Part shown: positions 13,101 to 23,021 of the stretch, piece by piece | Position numbering within the stretch: the first letter of the stretch is position 1 | How the letters are laid out: the number at the start of each line of letters is the position of its first letter | Origin: Siderastrea radians | Lineage: Eukaryota > Cnidaria > Anthozoa > Scleractinia > Rhizangiidae | DNA length: 64,000 bases | Reading direction: 5' to 3' | Assembly (NCBI GenBank): GCA_964017195.1 | Contig: OZ024896.1 | Coordinates: 35,076,807 to 35,140,806 of the forward strand | Program-made: the position numbers and the translations under genes | The notes under the pieces: generated by a model | What the model saw: the letters and a program-made list of their open reading frames with translations, nothing else | Databases searched by the model: none | Told to the model about the DNA's origin: nothing

Positions 13101-15465
13101 CGGGATAACCAAGAGAAAAAATTTGCATCCCTGACAACAGTGGTTGGCTGGACAACTGCATCGGGCAAATTCCATTTTGTGTCAAGTTTAGCTCTTTGCA
13201 ATAAAGAAGTGCTAAATCGTTACCTGCATCATAATGAATGACCTCACAAGGAAGCTTTCCAATGGCTTCATTGGAAACAAAAATTTCCTTAGTTTTATCA
13301 CACAGTGCACCATCAATGACGTGCTTATCGGTAATTATAAAGTGATCATGAATGATAAAGCCAGAACCATGATCAATTTCAACTTTCTGAGTTGCATCAG
13401 CATACTCTCTTTCAATTTCATCTCTTTGCTGATCCACCTTTAGTTTCTGTGTTTTAAAGTCAGGATCGTTCTTATCTATGTACTTATCATAAAGGTTTTT
13501 TACATCAAATTGATTGACTGCTTTTTTAACATCAAAAATATCATAAGTCTGGTAGATCTTTGGAATCCCACCATTATCTTCTCTAAAGGGAAATACATCT
13601 GTATCTTCCAGAAAGCAACCTGCAAAGCAATCTCTTACTCTGCGCTCAGCCTCACCCCGGGAATATCCATGTAGTTTTCTTTTGGCTTCCTGATACTCCT
13701 TTCTGACAAAATCCCTGTGTACTTTAACATCTGATGTGTCCTTGACAGAATATCCACATTGTTCTTCTTTTTGATCAAAATGAAGAACCATTTTGTGAAT
13801 ATCAACTATGTCATATGTTTGGTGGAATTCTGCTTCTCCCCTTTCATCTTCTTTAACAGGAAATATTGTCCCTTTGTCTTGCAAGGTTCTTGCAGTTCTT
13901 GCAAAACAAGCCCTCACTATGCTCTCTGCCTCCTCTGGAGAGTACCTGGGTAAACTGCATTTGGCTTCCTGATACTCTTGTTTCACTCCCTCACTGTGGA
14001 CTTCAATCATCTCCTTCAGATCATGAGCTCCAGGCCCCTCATCTTCTGGATATTTTTGAATACGTTTCTTCTCATCAAAATATTTAAGTGTTTGGCGAAT
14101 ATCAAAAATGTTAAATCTTTCGGTCAGTTGCGGCATCTCACTTTCATTGCTTTTAAAAGGAAGTATATGTGAACCTTTTGGGAAGTCTTCAGCATAACAA
14201 TCCATCACTCGTTTCTCTGCTGCATTTTGAGAATATTCTTCTGTAATGCTATCTGCCACACTTGGAATCTCAGGGGAAAGTATTTGGTAATCAGAAATGT
14301 TAAACGGACGAGGATCGAAGGAAGAAAGGGGAAGGAAGTACTTTAATCCTTCATTTCTTTTTAGAGGCCTGCACAGTAATAAAATTCGCTGCAACTGAGC
14401 TCGAAGCGACAGTTCGCCCGAGGATGCCATGCAAACCAAGTCCAACCTCCTCTGTCTTCCACTGGTGCTTTGCTCCTTGCTTCTACCATACTTGGCCTCA
14501 TACTCTCTTTCAATATTAGCCCTCTGTGCATCAATGTTCTTCCTGTTATTCTCATGACAACATCCTGATCCCAGTGGATATTTTTCAACATAACTCATCT
14601 CTTCATAACGGACAACAGCATCATGAATTTCAATAATGTTATAAGGTTCATTTGGATTAGGCTTGTATTCAAGTAACCCAGCATCCCCTGCAAAATTCCC
14701 TGCAAAGCAATCCCGCACTCGGCGCTGTGCAACAAGCCAAGAATATTGAAGTCGTGCATCTGGATCAGCATCGGCCGCCTGGTATTCTCTTTGAACATCA
14801 TCTCTTCGCTTCTTAATCTCCTTTGTCAATTTATCAGACCCAGGTCCTGGTTTTGGGTATTTTTCAACGTAAGGCATTTTGTCACCGTTAGCAAGTGCAT
14901 CGTGGATATCAGTTATGTCATAAGTTATTTCTACGTTTAAAAGTCTCCCACGTTCATCCAACTCAGGGGGAAGCAAAAGACGGTCCAAAGGTGCCACCCA
15001 TGTTCTAACGCAACGAATGCCACCCTCGACACGACGAAATGCATGTGGAGTCCCTGCATAGCACTCCCGCAAACGCTCTACAGCTGTCTGCCTGTGATAT
15101 CTGCGTATGTTTTCTGGTCTTCCGTAAATCTTGACCTTCACACAAGCATCCAGAGCCTTTCTTCCCTCATCGCCTAACACGTCGCTGTCATTATACATCT
15201 CTTTAACGTTTCCTTTACTCAGGTATGGTTAGCTTTCGAGAAGTACTTTTTAAAGAACGAGTCCGAAGCAAAGATCGGTGCAAAGAAGAATGTTCGATTT
15301 CCAAATGATATGTCAACAGCAGTACGATTTTTTACTGCAGGTTGTGTAAAGAAGAACTAAGCTGAACACTGTAAAATGGATTTTTTTCAAGAAGGGTTAC
15401 GAACCATAAACTTCCGCGGTTCCTCCTTTTCTTTGGAATGGTGCAATAGCCAAGTAACCAGGCCG
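10113..15465. repeat. Segmental duplication unit B (carries intact copy B)
   Basis: Second unit of the duplication described for 4662-9400. Shared landmarks in order are AGGGTTCCCAGTTCTAGGG at 10113, the C-run near 10438-10456, the degraded tRNA-like pair near 10974-11090, the TTTATTTACAAGCAGGG block at 11170, the gene, and the GGTGCAATAGCCA block near 15439. A (GATA)n run at 10579-10602 and TGTCACATGT repeats at 10868-10918 are specific to this unit. Confidence 0.7.
12553..15198 (-). CDS. Intact trypsin-like serine protease with five N-terminal repeats (copy B)
   Basis: A single uninterrupted exon of 881 codons. The N-terminal ~600 residues hold about five copies of a ~100-residue repeat, roughly 1-137, 138-234, 319-404, 405-504 and 505-604. 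Signature blocks are YSxxEAExRVRDCFAG, then YDIFDIHxA, then KYPxxxGPGSD and RxxVxREYxxA. Residues about 605-770 form a trypsin-fold domain with His626 (TDKHVI), Asp661 (NDLALLYC) and Ser738 (GNSGGP). Block order and spacing fit the HtrA/Deg-like S1C type, without a PDZ domain. A C-terminal helical segment (about 805-870, NLSNALPG...ELEEVVKWSE) follows and recurs in the paralogues. There is no signal peptide or membrane segment, so an intracellular protease is inferred. The start is conserved in all three paralogues. Residues about 236-318 have no counterpart in the other copies. The repeat family is not one I recognise; the substrate is unknown. Confidence 0.85.
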   Translation of the reverse strand: MYNDSDVLGDEGRKALDACVKVKIYGRPENIRRYHRQTAVERLRECYAGTPHAFRRVEGGIRCVRTWVAPLDRLLLPPELDERGRLLNVEITYDITDIHDALANGDKMPYVEKYPKPGPGSDKLTKEIKKRRDDVQREYQAADADPDARLQYSWLVAQRRVRDCFAGNFAGDAGLLEYKPNPNEPYNIIEIHDAVVRYEEMSYVEKYPLGSGCCHENNRKNIDAQRANIEREYEAKYGRSKEQSTSGRQRRLDLVCMASSGELSLRAQLQRILLLCRPLKRNEGLKYFLPLSSFDPRPFNISDYQILSPEIPSVADSITEEYSQNAAEKRVMDCYAEDFPKGSHILPFKSNESEMPQLTERFNIFDIRQTLKYFDEKKRIQKYPEDEGPGAHDLKEMIEVHSEGVKQEYQEAKCSLPRYSPEEAESIVRACFARTARTLQDKGTIFPVKEDERGEAEFHQTYDIVDIHKMVLHFDQKEEQCGYSVKDTSDVKVHRDFVRKEYQEAKRKLHGYSRGEAERRVRDCFAGCFLEDTDVFPFREDNGGIPKIYQTYDIFDVKKAVNQFDVKNLYDKYIDKNDPDFKTQKLKVDQQRDEIEREYADATQKVEIDHGSGFIIHDHFIITDKHVIDGALCDKTKEIFVSNEAIGKLPCEVIHYDAGNDLALLYCKELNLTQNGICPMQLSSQPLLSGMQIFSLGYPVSHTDERALFVNGHVSGSKERYARPSMTVLNCSLNSGNSGGPILCWVSGQLKVVGVAMQKHVKEILTSEEQGKINKIQESLQTNAISSVPDDAIKYASFHPGPCHMPMFLLTLKLYYALEEHTQFNLSNALPGHCVIEFIKETIKEDKGEGKEELEEVVKWSEDHVNVLPSGHLSASECCVQ

Positions 15466-16330
15466 CAAAACTGTCCATCATGCACAGGTACCCAAGCTGC
15501 TGGAGTTTATTGTAAGGGGAGGTTTATTCCAACACTTTTTCTTTGATTCACGCCCAGGGGCACTGCAGGTATTTCAATTTTTGCAACATGTTCAGTTTGC
15601 TGAATTCTAAGGCCTGTTAAAAGTCTTAAAAGGCTGACAAATTACTTTGTCTTTTCAAACAATTTTCAATACTAAGTTTGGGTATCCAAAGTCGACAAAC
15701 AAACAATCACAACAAGAAAACAATTCCAAGTTGTTTATTGATCAGGGGTGCAAAAGCGAATCTAAGATCTAGGAGACTGGCCTGTACAAACAAATCCAAA
15801 GTGAAATGTTCATTAGATGCAGAAATACACGTATTTGTTGCACAACAGTACAAACCTTTAGGCTGTTTCAATAAACTTCCTTCAATAATTACACACAAAC
15901 GGTTCTTGTATTAAAACTGGAGTCACAATTTGCTTTTATAGAGTGCACCCCATCTGAATATCAGGATAATCTGACAATTCAGCAAAGAAGGTTGACGGAG
16001 GAAGGGTCGACCTGACCTGGAGAGGTCTCTTGTGTAAAGGCCCTCTAAGTTCAAAAATTATTTTCCTTTCTCATAAAGGAAATAAAAAAATTGGTCACTT
16101 GGTATCCAAGCCACAGGCAATGGTTTACATAAGCCAACTTTTGAATTCTTTGAAATTTACTCCCTGACTGTTTGAAGCACAACAAAATAATGTTACAATA
16201 CGATGTCATACCCTTGTTTACAAAACCAATGGGAACATGCATTTGTGTGACCACAGCTTGAAAAATAGCTAACAACAGAGACATAAAGATCTCGGAGATG
16301 GAAAGGGTGGCGGGGACCAGGTAAAATAAA
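15466..16330. other. Intronic spacer, no gene seen
   Basis: Between the upstream flank of protease copy B and the MITE that hosts the 3.36-kb transposon. Open frames on both strands here are short, lack recognisable motifs and overlap one another. I see nothing functional beyond being part of CWC27 intron 9. Confidence 0.5.
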
Positions 16331-17094
16331 CCTTTGAGCTGTAATATCAATGTGCACATTCTCCTCACCGATCTCATATAATTATTATGGAACAAGTTGG
16401 GAAAATCTATTTAAACATCAAGAAATCTCATCTTTGTTGATCATTTCCTTTATTCCCATTAGGGAACGGTCATTAATTATTGGGGGGGGAGGGCCGGTAA
16501 ATTTAGGGGGAGGGCCAGGGGTTTTTGGGCTCCCATTTGGGGAGGGTCATATGTTTTTGGGCTTATGCTAAGGGAGGGTGACAAATGTTTGGGCACCTGT
16601 ATTAACAATATATTTTTTATATAAATATATACATTTCTTAACATAGGTCGACTTCAAACGACCATTCTAGCTATGTTATGAAGCGTGCTCCGCCTAAGAA
16701 ATGTCCGACCACTACCAGCACTCAGCACGCTTTGAATGCTGGCAGTTGTGGACGCTTCACAGGAGTGTGTGCATGCTTCATAATATAGCTGAAATAGTCC
16801 ATTATCGACGTCTAGTTTGCTGAAGCTTGGACTCAATAAGAATCTAACCCTGGCTTAGATCGTTTTGATTGGTCATTAATATAATGAAACATCAGATAGC
16901 AAAATTGAGGGATGTTGCATTTCCTTGTTTATACAATGCTTGTAAAAAGCTGGAAAACATGCATCTTGTTATGTTATACGGTAATAAGAAAGCAAATAGC
17001 CACCATGGTCTCATAAATAATATACTTTCTAGATAATTTCAAGATTTGACAGGCTAACAGTAACAACGAAAAATATAAATGACAGTTTATCACT

Positions 17095-17708
17095 TTAGAC
17101 ACCATGAATTTCATCACCATGACCTTCATCGCCATCACTTTCAACGTAATCTGAACCTGCATCGTCATCATCTTCGTCGCCATCACTTTCAACACCATCA
17201 CCTGCCCCATCATCAGCTTCGTCGCCGTCACTTTCATTGCCATCATCTGCAGCAGCATCACTTGCCTCACCATCACCTTCATCGTCATAATTTGCGTCGT
17301 CACCTCTTTCAGTTCCAGCAAAACTTAAAAACCTACGAAGTTCGGATTTTGCAGTGTCATCTAGAAGACTACATCCTGAAGATATCAACGCGGCGGCCCA
17401 TTTCTTTTGTCCCTTTCCTAGTTGGATGACAATCTCTGTGCGTAAAACCTTTGTGCACATCTAGTTTCCTTCTGGCAGCTCTGCCGCAATCTTCCTTAAC
17501 TCTCGTCCATTCTAGCTAAACGCCTCTCCTTTTTCAGTTTCTTCCTCTTGTTGCTGTTCTGTTTACTTGATCGCGACTTCCTTTTCGTGCCAGAAAATGT
17601 GTGTTTAAACGCTGATTCGCAAGTTTGCTGCAGCTCGACTAGTCCAGAGCGTACACTGTCTAACTCCCTTTTCATAACATTGCAATTCAAACAATTCGTC
17701 AAAGTCAT
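17095..17708 (-). CDS. Two short uncharacterised frames inside the TIR element
   Basis: Two consecutive minus-strand frames. The first (17708-17496, 70 codons) has a CNVMKRELDSV...ELQQT segment followed by a lysine/arginine-rich tail (KRKSRSSKQ...KRKKLKKERR) that looks like a nuclear localisation signal. The second (17460-17095, 121 codons) starts RTEIVIQLGKGQKKWAAAL and ends in a long D/E/G-rich acidic tail. I recognise no family. They could be cargo or remains of an accessory protein of the transposon, and splicing between them is possible. The acidic tail is repetitive, so part of the openness is compositional. Confidence 0.3.
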
Positions 17709-18107
17709 GAGCAGTTTTGCACCCAGTCAAAATCTGGCCAGAAGAGTGTATGGTTGTAATCCTTGAGATCTTTTTCAAGCTTTTTAAGGGATGTTTCAAT
17801 AGTTTCTATACACAGCAAGTTCTGCCTGATAGTTCCCGAGTCATGTGGTTTGGGTACATGATTTTCCCGAAGGAGAAATCCATCCTGGGAAAGGATCTTA
17901 AATTACAGATTTTATTTGCTCGGAGAGCGGAGAGTAGGAAGCTGGCAAACCTGCCGAGAAGAGAAGCGGAAACGCTTTGAAGATTACGAAGAATACGAAG
18001 CCATATACAGGGAACGAAAATTAAAAACCTGAAAGTCACTGTACTGGACATGCACATCGCTTAGCGGAAGTTGAAGCAATCAAAGGGGGACGTTAAAACG
18101 AGAAAAA

Positions 18108-18509
18108 GTGGATGTCATAAGAGCAGACATCGGTAGGTCGCTGGTTCCGTATAGCCTTCAAGTTCCCAAAGACAGTGATAGCAACGATGATGATGATGGT
18201 GATGATGACGATGTTGCTGTGCAGGAAATTGGAAGTGGTATTGACGATAGAGGGGATTTTGACGAAGTGTATGATAAAATTGAAGACGAAGGCGAAGCAG
18301 TTGTGGAGGAGGGAGAGGACAAGAGGGAGGAGGAGGAGGAGGAGAAGAGGGAGGAGGAGAGCATTACCACACTTTTACATACAACAAGATCTGGTCGAAT
18401 TTGCAGGACATGGCAAGCGCTTTGGATTTTTCATGACGGAGCGGGAAATTTCAAAGTTTCTATTACCAATAGTCACCAGATGGTAAAAGAAATGCCGCTG
18501 CAAAAATAA
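18108..18509 (+). CDS. Acidic uncharacterised frame inside the TIR element
   Basis: A 133-codon plus-strand frame beginning MDVIRADIGRSLVPYSLQV, with a D-rich run, an E/K/R-rich run (EEEEEEKREEE) and a TTRSGRICRTW motif of the kind seen in mobile-element proteins near linker regions. No catalytic domain is visible. The opposite strand is open as serine-rich sequence because of the GAG/GAT repeats. Probably a fragment of a transposon-encoded protein. Confidence 0.3.
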   Translation: MDVIRADIGRSLVPYSLQVPKDSDSNDDDDGDDDDVAVQEIGSGIDDRGDFDEVYDKIEDEGEAVVEEGEDKREEEEEEKREEESITTLLHTTRSGRICRTWQALWIFHDGAGNFKVSITNSHQMVKEMPLQK

Positions 18510-18712
18510 CTCTGGAATACTTTGAATGTCAAAATTTCAACCATTTGAATGTTTTCTTGGCAGCGTTTTTAATTATACACCTGACTTCACCTTTTTAAAG
18601 AGTTTATACTAATTCGGAACCAAATTTATGTGGCTGCGCACTTGTGTCCAGTCATACTTTGCCACAGGTAATTTGCCGTTATCTTTAATACTTCTCTGAA
18701 TTCAGGGGCGTA

Positions 18713-19575
18713 GCGTCCATATACGCACGTACGCACGGGCGTACAGCTGAAATGCGAGAAAAATATATTTCTATTGCCTGAAGGCATTTTTATCATTAAA
18801 TTGTTATATTATTTCCTATCATAGTGATGCAACTTGATGGAAAATTTTTCATTATTCCATTAAGAATGGAAAGAAGCACTATGAATAATAGTGAATGTCA
18901 ATTAACGGGTCACGTCTACAGCTATTACGAAGTGATACGGAGATCACTGGGGACGAGTTCGAAGCCGAGGTCACAAGATGGAGGGACAAAAATGGAACGG
19001 AAATGATCAGCATGTAAGGCCAAAGACTTTGGTTGAGACTCTTGACCACCCAAACCCCCAGTTTTATCCCGTATTATATGTTGTGCTTGTAACACTGCTA
19101 ACGTATCCTGTCTCAACATGCACTGCTGAACGTAGCTTTTGTGCTGATTATGAGGCTAAAAGCTCCTCTTTGAAGTACCATGAATGACAAGAGATTGAGC
19201 TCCCTTAATTCTACACATCCATAAGATCAAGGACGTTGACATTGACGGTGTAGTAACAGAGGTTACCTGTCTGAATGGTAGACTTTGCTTGTGAACTGTA
19301 AACAATGGCGTCACCATTTTTCCTTTTTTTGTCATACTGTAGCCTTACCGAAAACACTTATCCAATTGGCTGACACATAAATAAAATAAACAACTACTAT
19401 TGCATTTTACTATGTATTTATTTACTGAAAAAGTCCCCCGAAAAAACGCAGAAAATGGCATTTCCTAGACCCCAAATTTCAAAATTTTCCCCCAGACTCC
19501 CCTAGAGGGGGCGCCTCCGGCTCTCTAAATACTCTCTTCGTGCGTACAGCTTAAAAATCGCACGCTATGTCCCTG
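18713..19575 (+). mobile_element. Relic hAT element nested in the larger transposon
   Basis: The ends CAGGGGCGTAGCG (18713) and CGCTATGTCCCTG (19575) are terminal inverted repeats of hAT type, with GTACGCAC blocks following on both sides. Inside, 18918-19190 encodes broken pieces of the C-terminal hAT dimerisation region in two frames: ITGDEFEAEVTRWRDK, then YPVLYVVLVTLL, then PVSTCTAERSF. These match the usual LLTLPVSTATAERSFS motif of the ZMYM/P52rIPK-like group. The rest of the transposase is gone. I see no convincing 8-bp target duplication (TCTGAATT left, GTGGTTAG right). Confidence 0.75.
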
Positions 19576-19828
19576 GTGGTTAGCTTATTGGTATCTAACC
19601 ATGAATTTTTCAAATTGTTAAAGTGTTCAAATTGACTTCCATGTTAGAACAAATTGAATAGCGACCAATCTAATTTTGGGGGAGGGTCACAATTGTTTGG
19701 GCTGACGTTGTGTGGAGGGCCAAGATTTTTTGACCTTAATTTGGGGGAGGGTTAATATTTTTGGGCCCTCCTTTGTGAAATTTTACCGGCCCTCCCCCCC
19801 CCCCCAATAATTAATGACCGCTCCCTTA

Positions 19829-21345
19829 CCTGTATACTTGTTTTACGCAGTGATATTGTCAGGAGATGTAATAAGATACCAGTCACTGTTGGGACTTAAC
19901 AAGGATAAGGGTAGGACACATACAGGGCAGTCAATGCCCACCCCTTCCCTCTCTTCTCCCAGATGATTTATCCATTCCCAATTTATATAAATAAGGAAAT
20001 AATATTTACTGTTAGTCAAGAAGCTTATTCTTGTGATAAAGCCCCTCCCCCTGACAACCTACCCACTTTTTGGCAAAAAAGAAATACCCTCAGTAACTTA
20101 AAGTGAGAGATTAGTTACAAATAAATAGTTATTAATCAATAAAGGAGGTTCAAAGGTTTTGTGTGGTACCAAATCGGACAGCATGAAAAAAAAAAGATGG
20201 ATAACATTCGATGTGCAACATGGTCAATTTCAATGGCTGTTTTATTAGCTTAAAACAAAAACATGACCTAAGTGTAAAGTAGTAAAAATAACAAATTTGG
20301 TATTCTTAATTAGGTGTTTGCTCTGAGTGCCCACACTTTTTTGGACATGACGGGAATGTGCTGCTAGATAGGGTATGGTTTGGAGTGTCTTCTGTCTCGA
20401 AAAAGGCAAACAATATCTCTTTAAGAGTCAAACAAATGTCTTACATGGACAGTGTTATAGTCTTTAAGACAATCTGTCAACATCAGCTCTGTCATCAGCA
20501 TAAGGCAAAATCAAGCACTGCAATAGATCTGAACTGCAACTCCATCCTGAGACTGTCTTAAACTGTGTCACAAAATGATTTTTGTCTAGAACACTCAAAG
20601 ATAACTTATAAACAGGGTCAGTATTTATGGGAACCAAAAGTATAACAGCACCTCCCTACCAAAGCTTTGGTTGAGTACCCCCCTTCAGCCTTGACTATTC
20701 ACTTCTGACTAATTTAAACTTTTAAACCTGTAGATTAGTAATAATTCTGTTACAATAACTATATCTGTACTTCCAGTTTCAAGAGGGCGTTTGGCAGCAT
20801 AATAATTATTACAACTAATGCTTACTTACTCCACAAACTACTTTTAAATGCCAATACGATTTATAAAATGCTGATTTAAAAAAACACACATCAAATCTAC
20901 TGGTCAGGGAGTAAACCTTTCCTTAGCCTTTTAGAAAATCAAGCATTTGTGGCCTTACAATCTTTTTCCCATTGTCCCGAAAAGTGGAAACAAAAACATA
21001 ACAAATTAGTCTTCACATATCAACTTGGAAAAAATTAAGAAATTCACAAATTATGTTACAACAGCGCAAAAGAAATAACTGTTCCATAATTTTCAAAACA
21101 GTAGTCAAACTTTCCCAGGCAAAAACTTTCTCAAACAAATCCAGAAAAATATTGAAGTTTGAATCTTCTGAAAGGTGACCTGACTGCACTAGAGGAATCT
21201 GACTGAAAGTCTGCAAAAAGACCAAACTCTAAATTGAGTATCCACTGCACTGAAAAATATCATTGTCAGTAAATGAGCCTTTAATCAATTTGAGGTCACT
21301 GTATACAACATGCAGAAGCAGAGAAATGAAAACGGGGCAAAACGT
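19829..21345. other. Intronic spacer, right half of split MITE, no gene seen
   Basis: It starts with the remainder of the MITE interrupted at 16461. The rest is AT-rich intronic sequence between the transposon and the stranded 3' end of protease copy C. I found no exon-like or RNA-like structure. Confidence 0.45.
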
Positions 21346-21519
21346 TTACTGATTATTAGACCACTTAACCACTTCAAGTAACTCCTCTTTGCCCTTTCCC
21401 TTGTTCTTGCTGATAGTTTCTTTGATGAACTCAATCACACAATGCCCTGGCAATGCATTACTTAAATTAAACTGAGAGTGTGTTTCCAGTGCATCATACA
21501 GTTTTAATGTTAACAAGAA
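21346..21519 (-). pseudogene. Stranded C-terminal end of protease copy C
   Basis: On the minus strand this encodes the family's C-terminal helical segment (TLKLYDALETHSQFNLSNAL, then IEFIKETI, then EELLEVVKWS) and a stop at 21348-21346. It continues, in the same frame and at the same residue (FLL), the protein broken off at 26145 in copy C. The two are separated by a 4.6-kb insertion, and AACAAGAA (21512-21519 and 26145-26152) is present at both junctions. Without removal of the insertion it cannot be part of the copy C protein. Confidence 0.85.
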
Positions 21520-21907
21520 AAGCCCCAGGGGCATTACCCCGCCGTTCCCCCTTCCCCTCCGGGTGTAAAAGATAATTATGGTCACGCAAGATACAAGCTC
21601 TAGCCTGTGTAGCAAAAGACGCGATGAGTATGTTTGGCCGAGCAAAAACCGGAGGTCTGGGGCAAGTGACCACCAAAAAAATGGAAAACAAGAAAAGCCC
21701 CAGGGGGCATTAACCCCGCCGTTGTTCTCTCTGCCCTTGGGGTCCAAAATATATTACGGCCAGGTAAAAGTTGTTGATTTATCGTATCTTTTACGTGCTT
21801 GCGATGATAATATAAATCAAGACACGACTTGCCTAATCACCCTGTTTTAGCGTGCGTGACGAAGAGCGTGATGAAATTATTATTTTGATCACAGCGTGAC
21901 TCAGCCT

Positions 21908-21980
21908 GGCCTCGTAGCTCAGTTGGTTGAGCGACGGTGTTCTAATCCGGAGGTCGTGGGTTCGAATCCTGCCGGGGTCA
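21908..21980 (+). tRNA. tRNA-like sequence, Arg(TCT)-like anticodon
   Basis: A 73-nt sequence with a well-paired acceptor arm (GGCCTCG with CGGGGTC), an A-box (TAGCTCAGTTGG), a B-box (GGTTCGAATCC) and a loop with TCT at the anticodon position after U33. The anticodon stem is weak (about three pairs). A near copy is at 24541-24613 in the second tandem unit. It is not followed by an immediate terminator-like T-run. It may be an active tRNA gene carried by the repeat, or the tRNA head of a SINE-like element; I favour the second. Confidence 0.5.
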
Positions 21981-22114
21981 AAGATTTTTCTTTTATCTTG
22001 GTTCTCATTTCTAATTTCTTACTTTTAAGGCCTGTGGTCGGGGGGAAATTATGGAAGGCAGTATTACTCACTTCTTGGCACTCGTACATACATACTTTAC
22101 ATCATAATTACTAA

Positions 22115-23021
22115 TGCATGGTTCAATTTTACCTGTTACCATCCCCCCCCCGGGCAACCCCCGGGACAAGACCAGCCCTTCGGGCCCGGGGGTGGGGAAT
22201 TGTCTGAAACGGTTTTGTCCCGGGGGTAGGGGGCGGGGCAAATCGAAAATAACTTCTCGTTTTTCTTGTGAAGCACGTCACTAGCTTATCACTTCTCAGT
22301 TGACACAATGGTGCCGGACCGCGTAGAGAAGACTGCCTATTTCCAGGGAAAATCTCTAGAATTTGTAGCAGACTGGTTGGGGAAGAATAATCTCTCGAAA
22401 TTATAATCTGTATTCAAAGGCACGTTCATTATAAATTGTTAAACGAAGGTGCGTTTGATGCGTACTCGAATGGATGGCGTTCATCACAAACATAGAAATA
22501 TTTCTTCAGCGTATTTGTATGAAACAAATGCACGGCTTTATATTAAACAGAGATCTCAGTCCAGTGTTCTTGTGAAACAAGCTAAGAAAAACTCCTTTAA
22601 AATGCTGTCATCAATTTGCTCACCGGACCTCTTTTGTGCATGTGCTATATTTAGAATAAAACACGCGGTGAAGAACATTTCTTTACTCGCCAGCCGAATG
22701 CCAGAGCGGTTAGACTTTTTCTTCAGTTTTCTTTTTCAATGAAGTGTCCATGTTTTTTAATACTATGTAATATCCTTCGTTCAGTAAACTCTAGAAAAGC
22801 GCTTAATTTCGTGTCAAAACGTCTGGTTGTGCTATTGTACGGAAATCAATTTTGAACACAAAACAACGTATTTTTGGTCGATGAGGAGTCCCGGGGGTCG
22901 GGAATTGTCTCTTTCTGCGTGCCCGGGGGTGGGGAATAGACCGCCAAGTAAGAAAAAAATTGCAAATCCCCGGGGGTGTGCCCGGGGGGGGGATGGTAAC
23001 AGGTAGAATTGAACCCTGCAT
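22115..23021. mobile_element. 907-bp TIR element with TAA target duplication
   Basis: The left end TGCATGGTTCAATTTTACCT and the right end (other strand) TGCAGGGTTCAATTCTACCT are inverted repeats of about 50 bp, continuing into a C-run and CCCCCGGG blocks. The second tandem unit provides the empty site (ATTACTAAGTTC at about 24740), showing that TAA was duplicated on insertion. It has no transposase, so it is a non-autonomous element, possibly PIF/Harbinger-like given the TWA-type site. Confidence 0.8.

Larger units (their letters stand above)
16462..19825. mobile_element. 3.36-kb TIR DNA transposon with TTA target duplication
   Basis: The left end GGGAACGGTCATTAATTATT and the right end (read on the other strand, GGGAGCGGTCATTAATTATT) are near-perfect terminal inverted repeats. 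Both run into G-runs and repeated GGGAGGGCC/TTTTTGGGC blocks. TTA flanks both sides (16459-16461 and 19826-19828). The insertion site lies inside a MITE whose intact copies read TTATTCTCATGACCTGTAC across the junction, which supports these borders. A 3-bp TTA duplication fits PIF/Harbinger-like elements, but I could not identify the matching transposase. Inside are short acidic open frames (17460-17095 minus; 18108-18509 plus), a basic one (17708-17496 minus), and a nested hAT relic. Confidence 0.75.

Noticed and set aside
13023..14172. Several plus-strand frames across protease copy B
   Set aside because: Antisense shadows of the conserved 881-codon gene; no motif or conservation of their own.
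17079..17429. His-rich and Met-rich frames overlapping the acidic frame in the TIR element
   Set aside because: Other-frame shadows of GAT/GAC-rich sequence on the minus strand.
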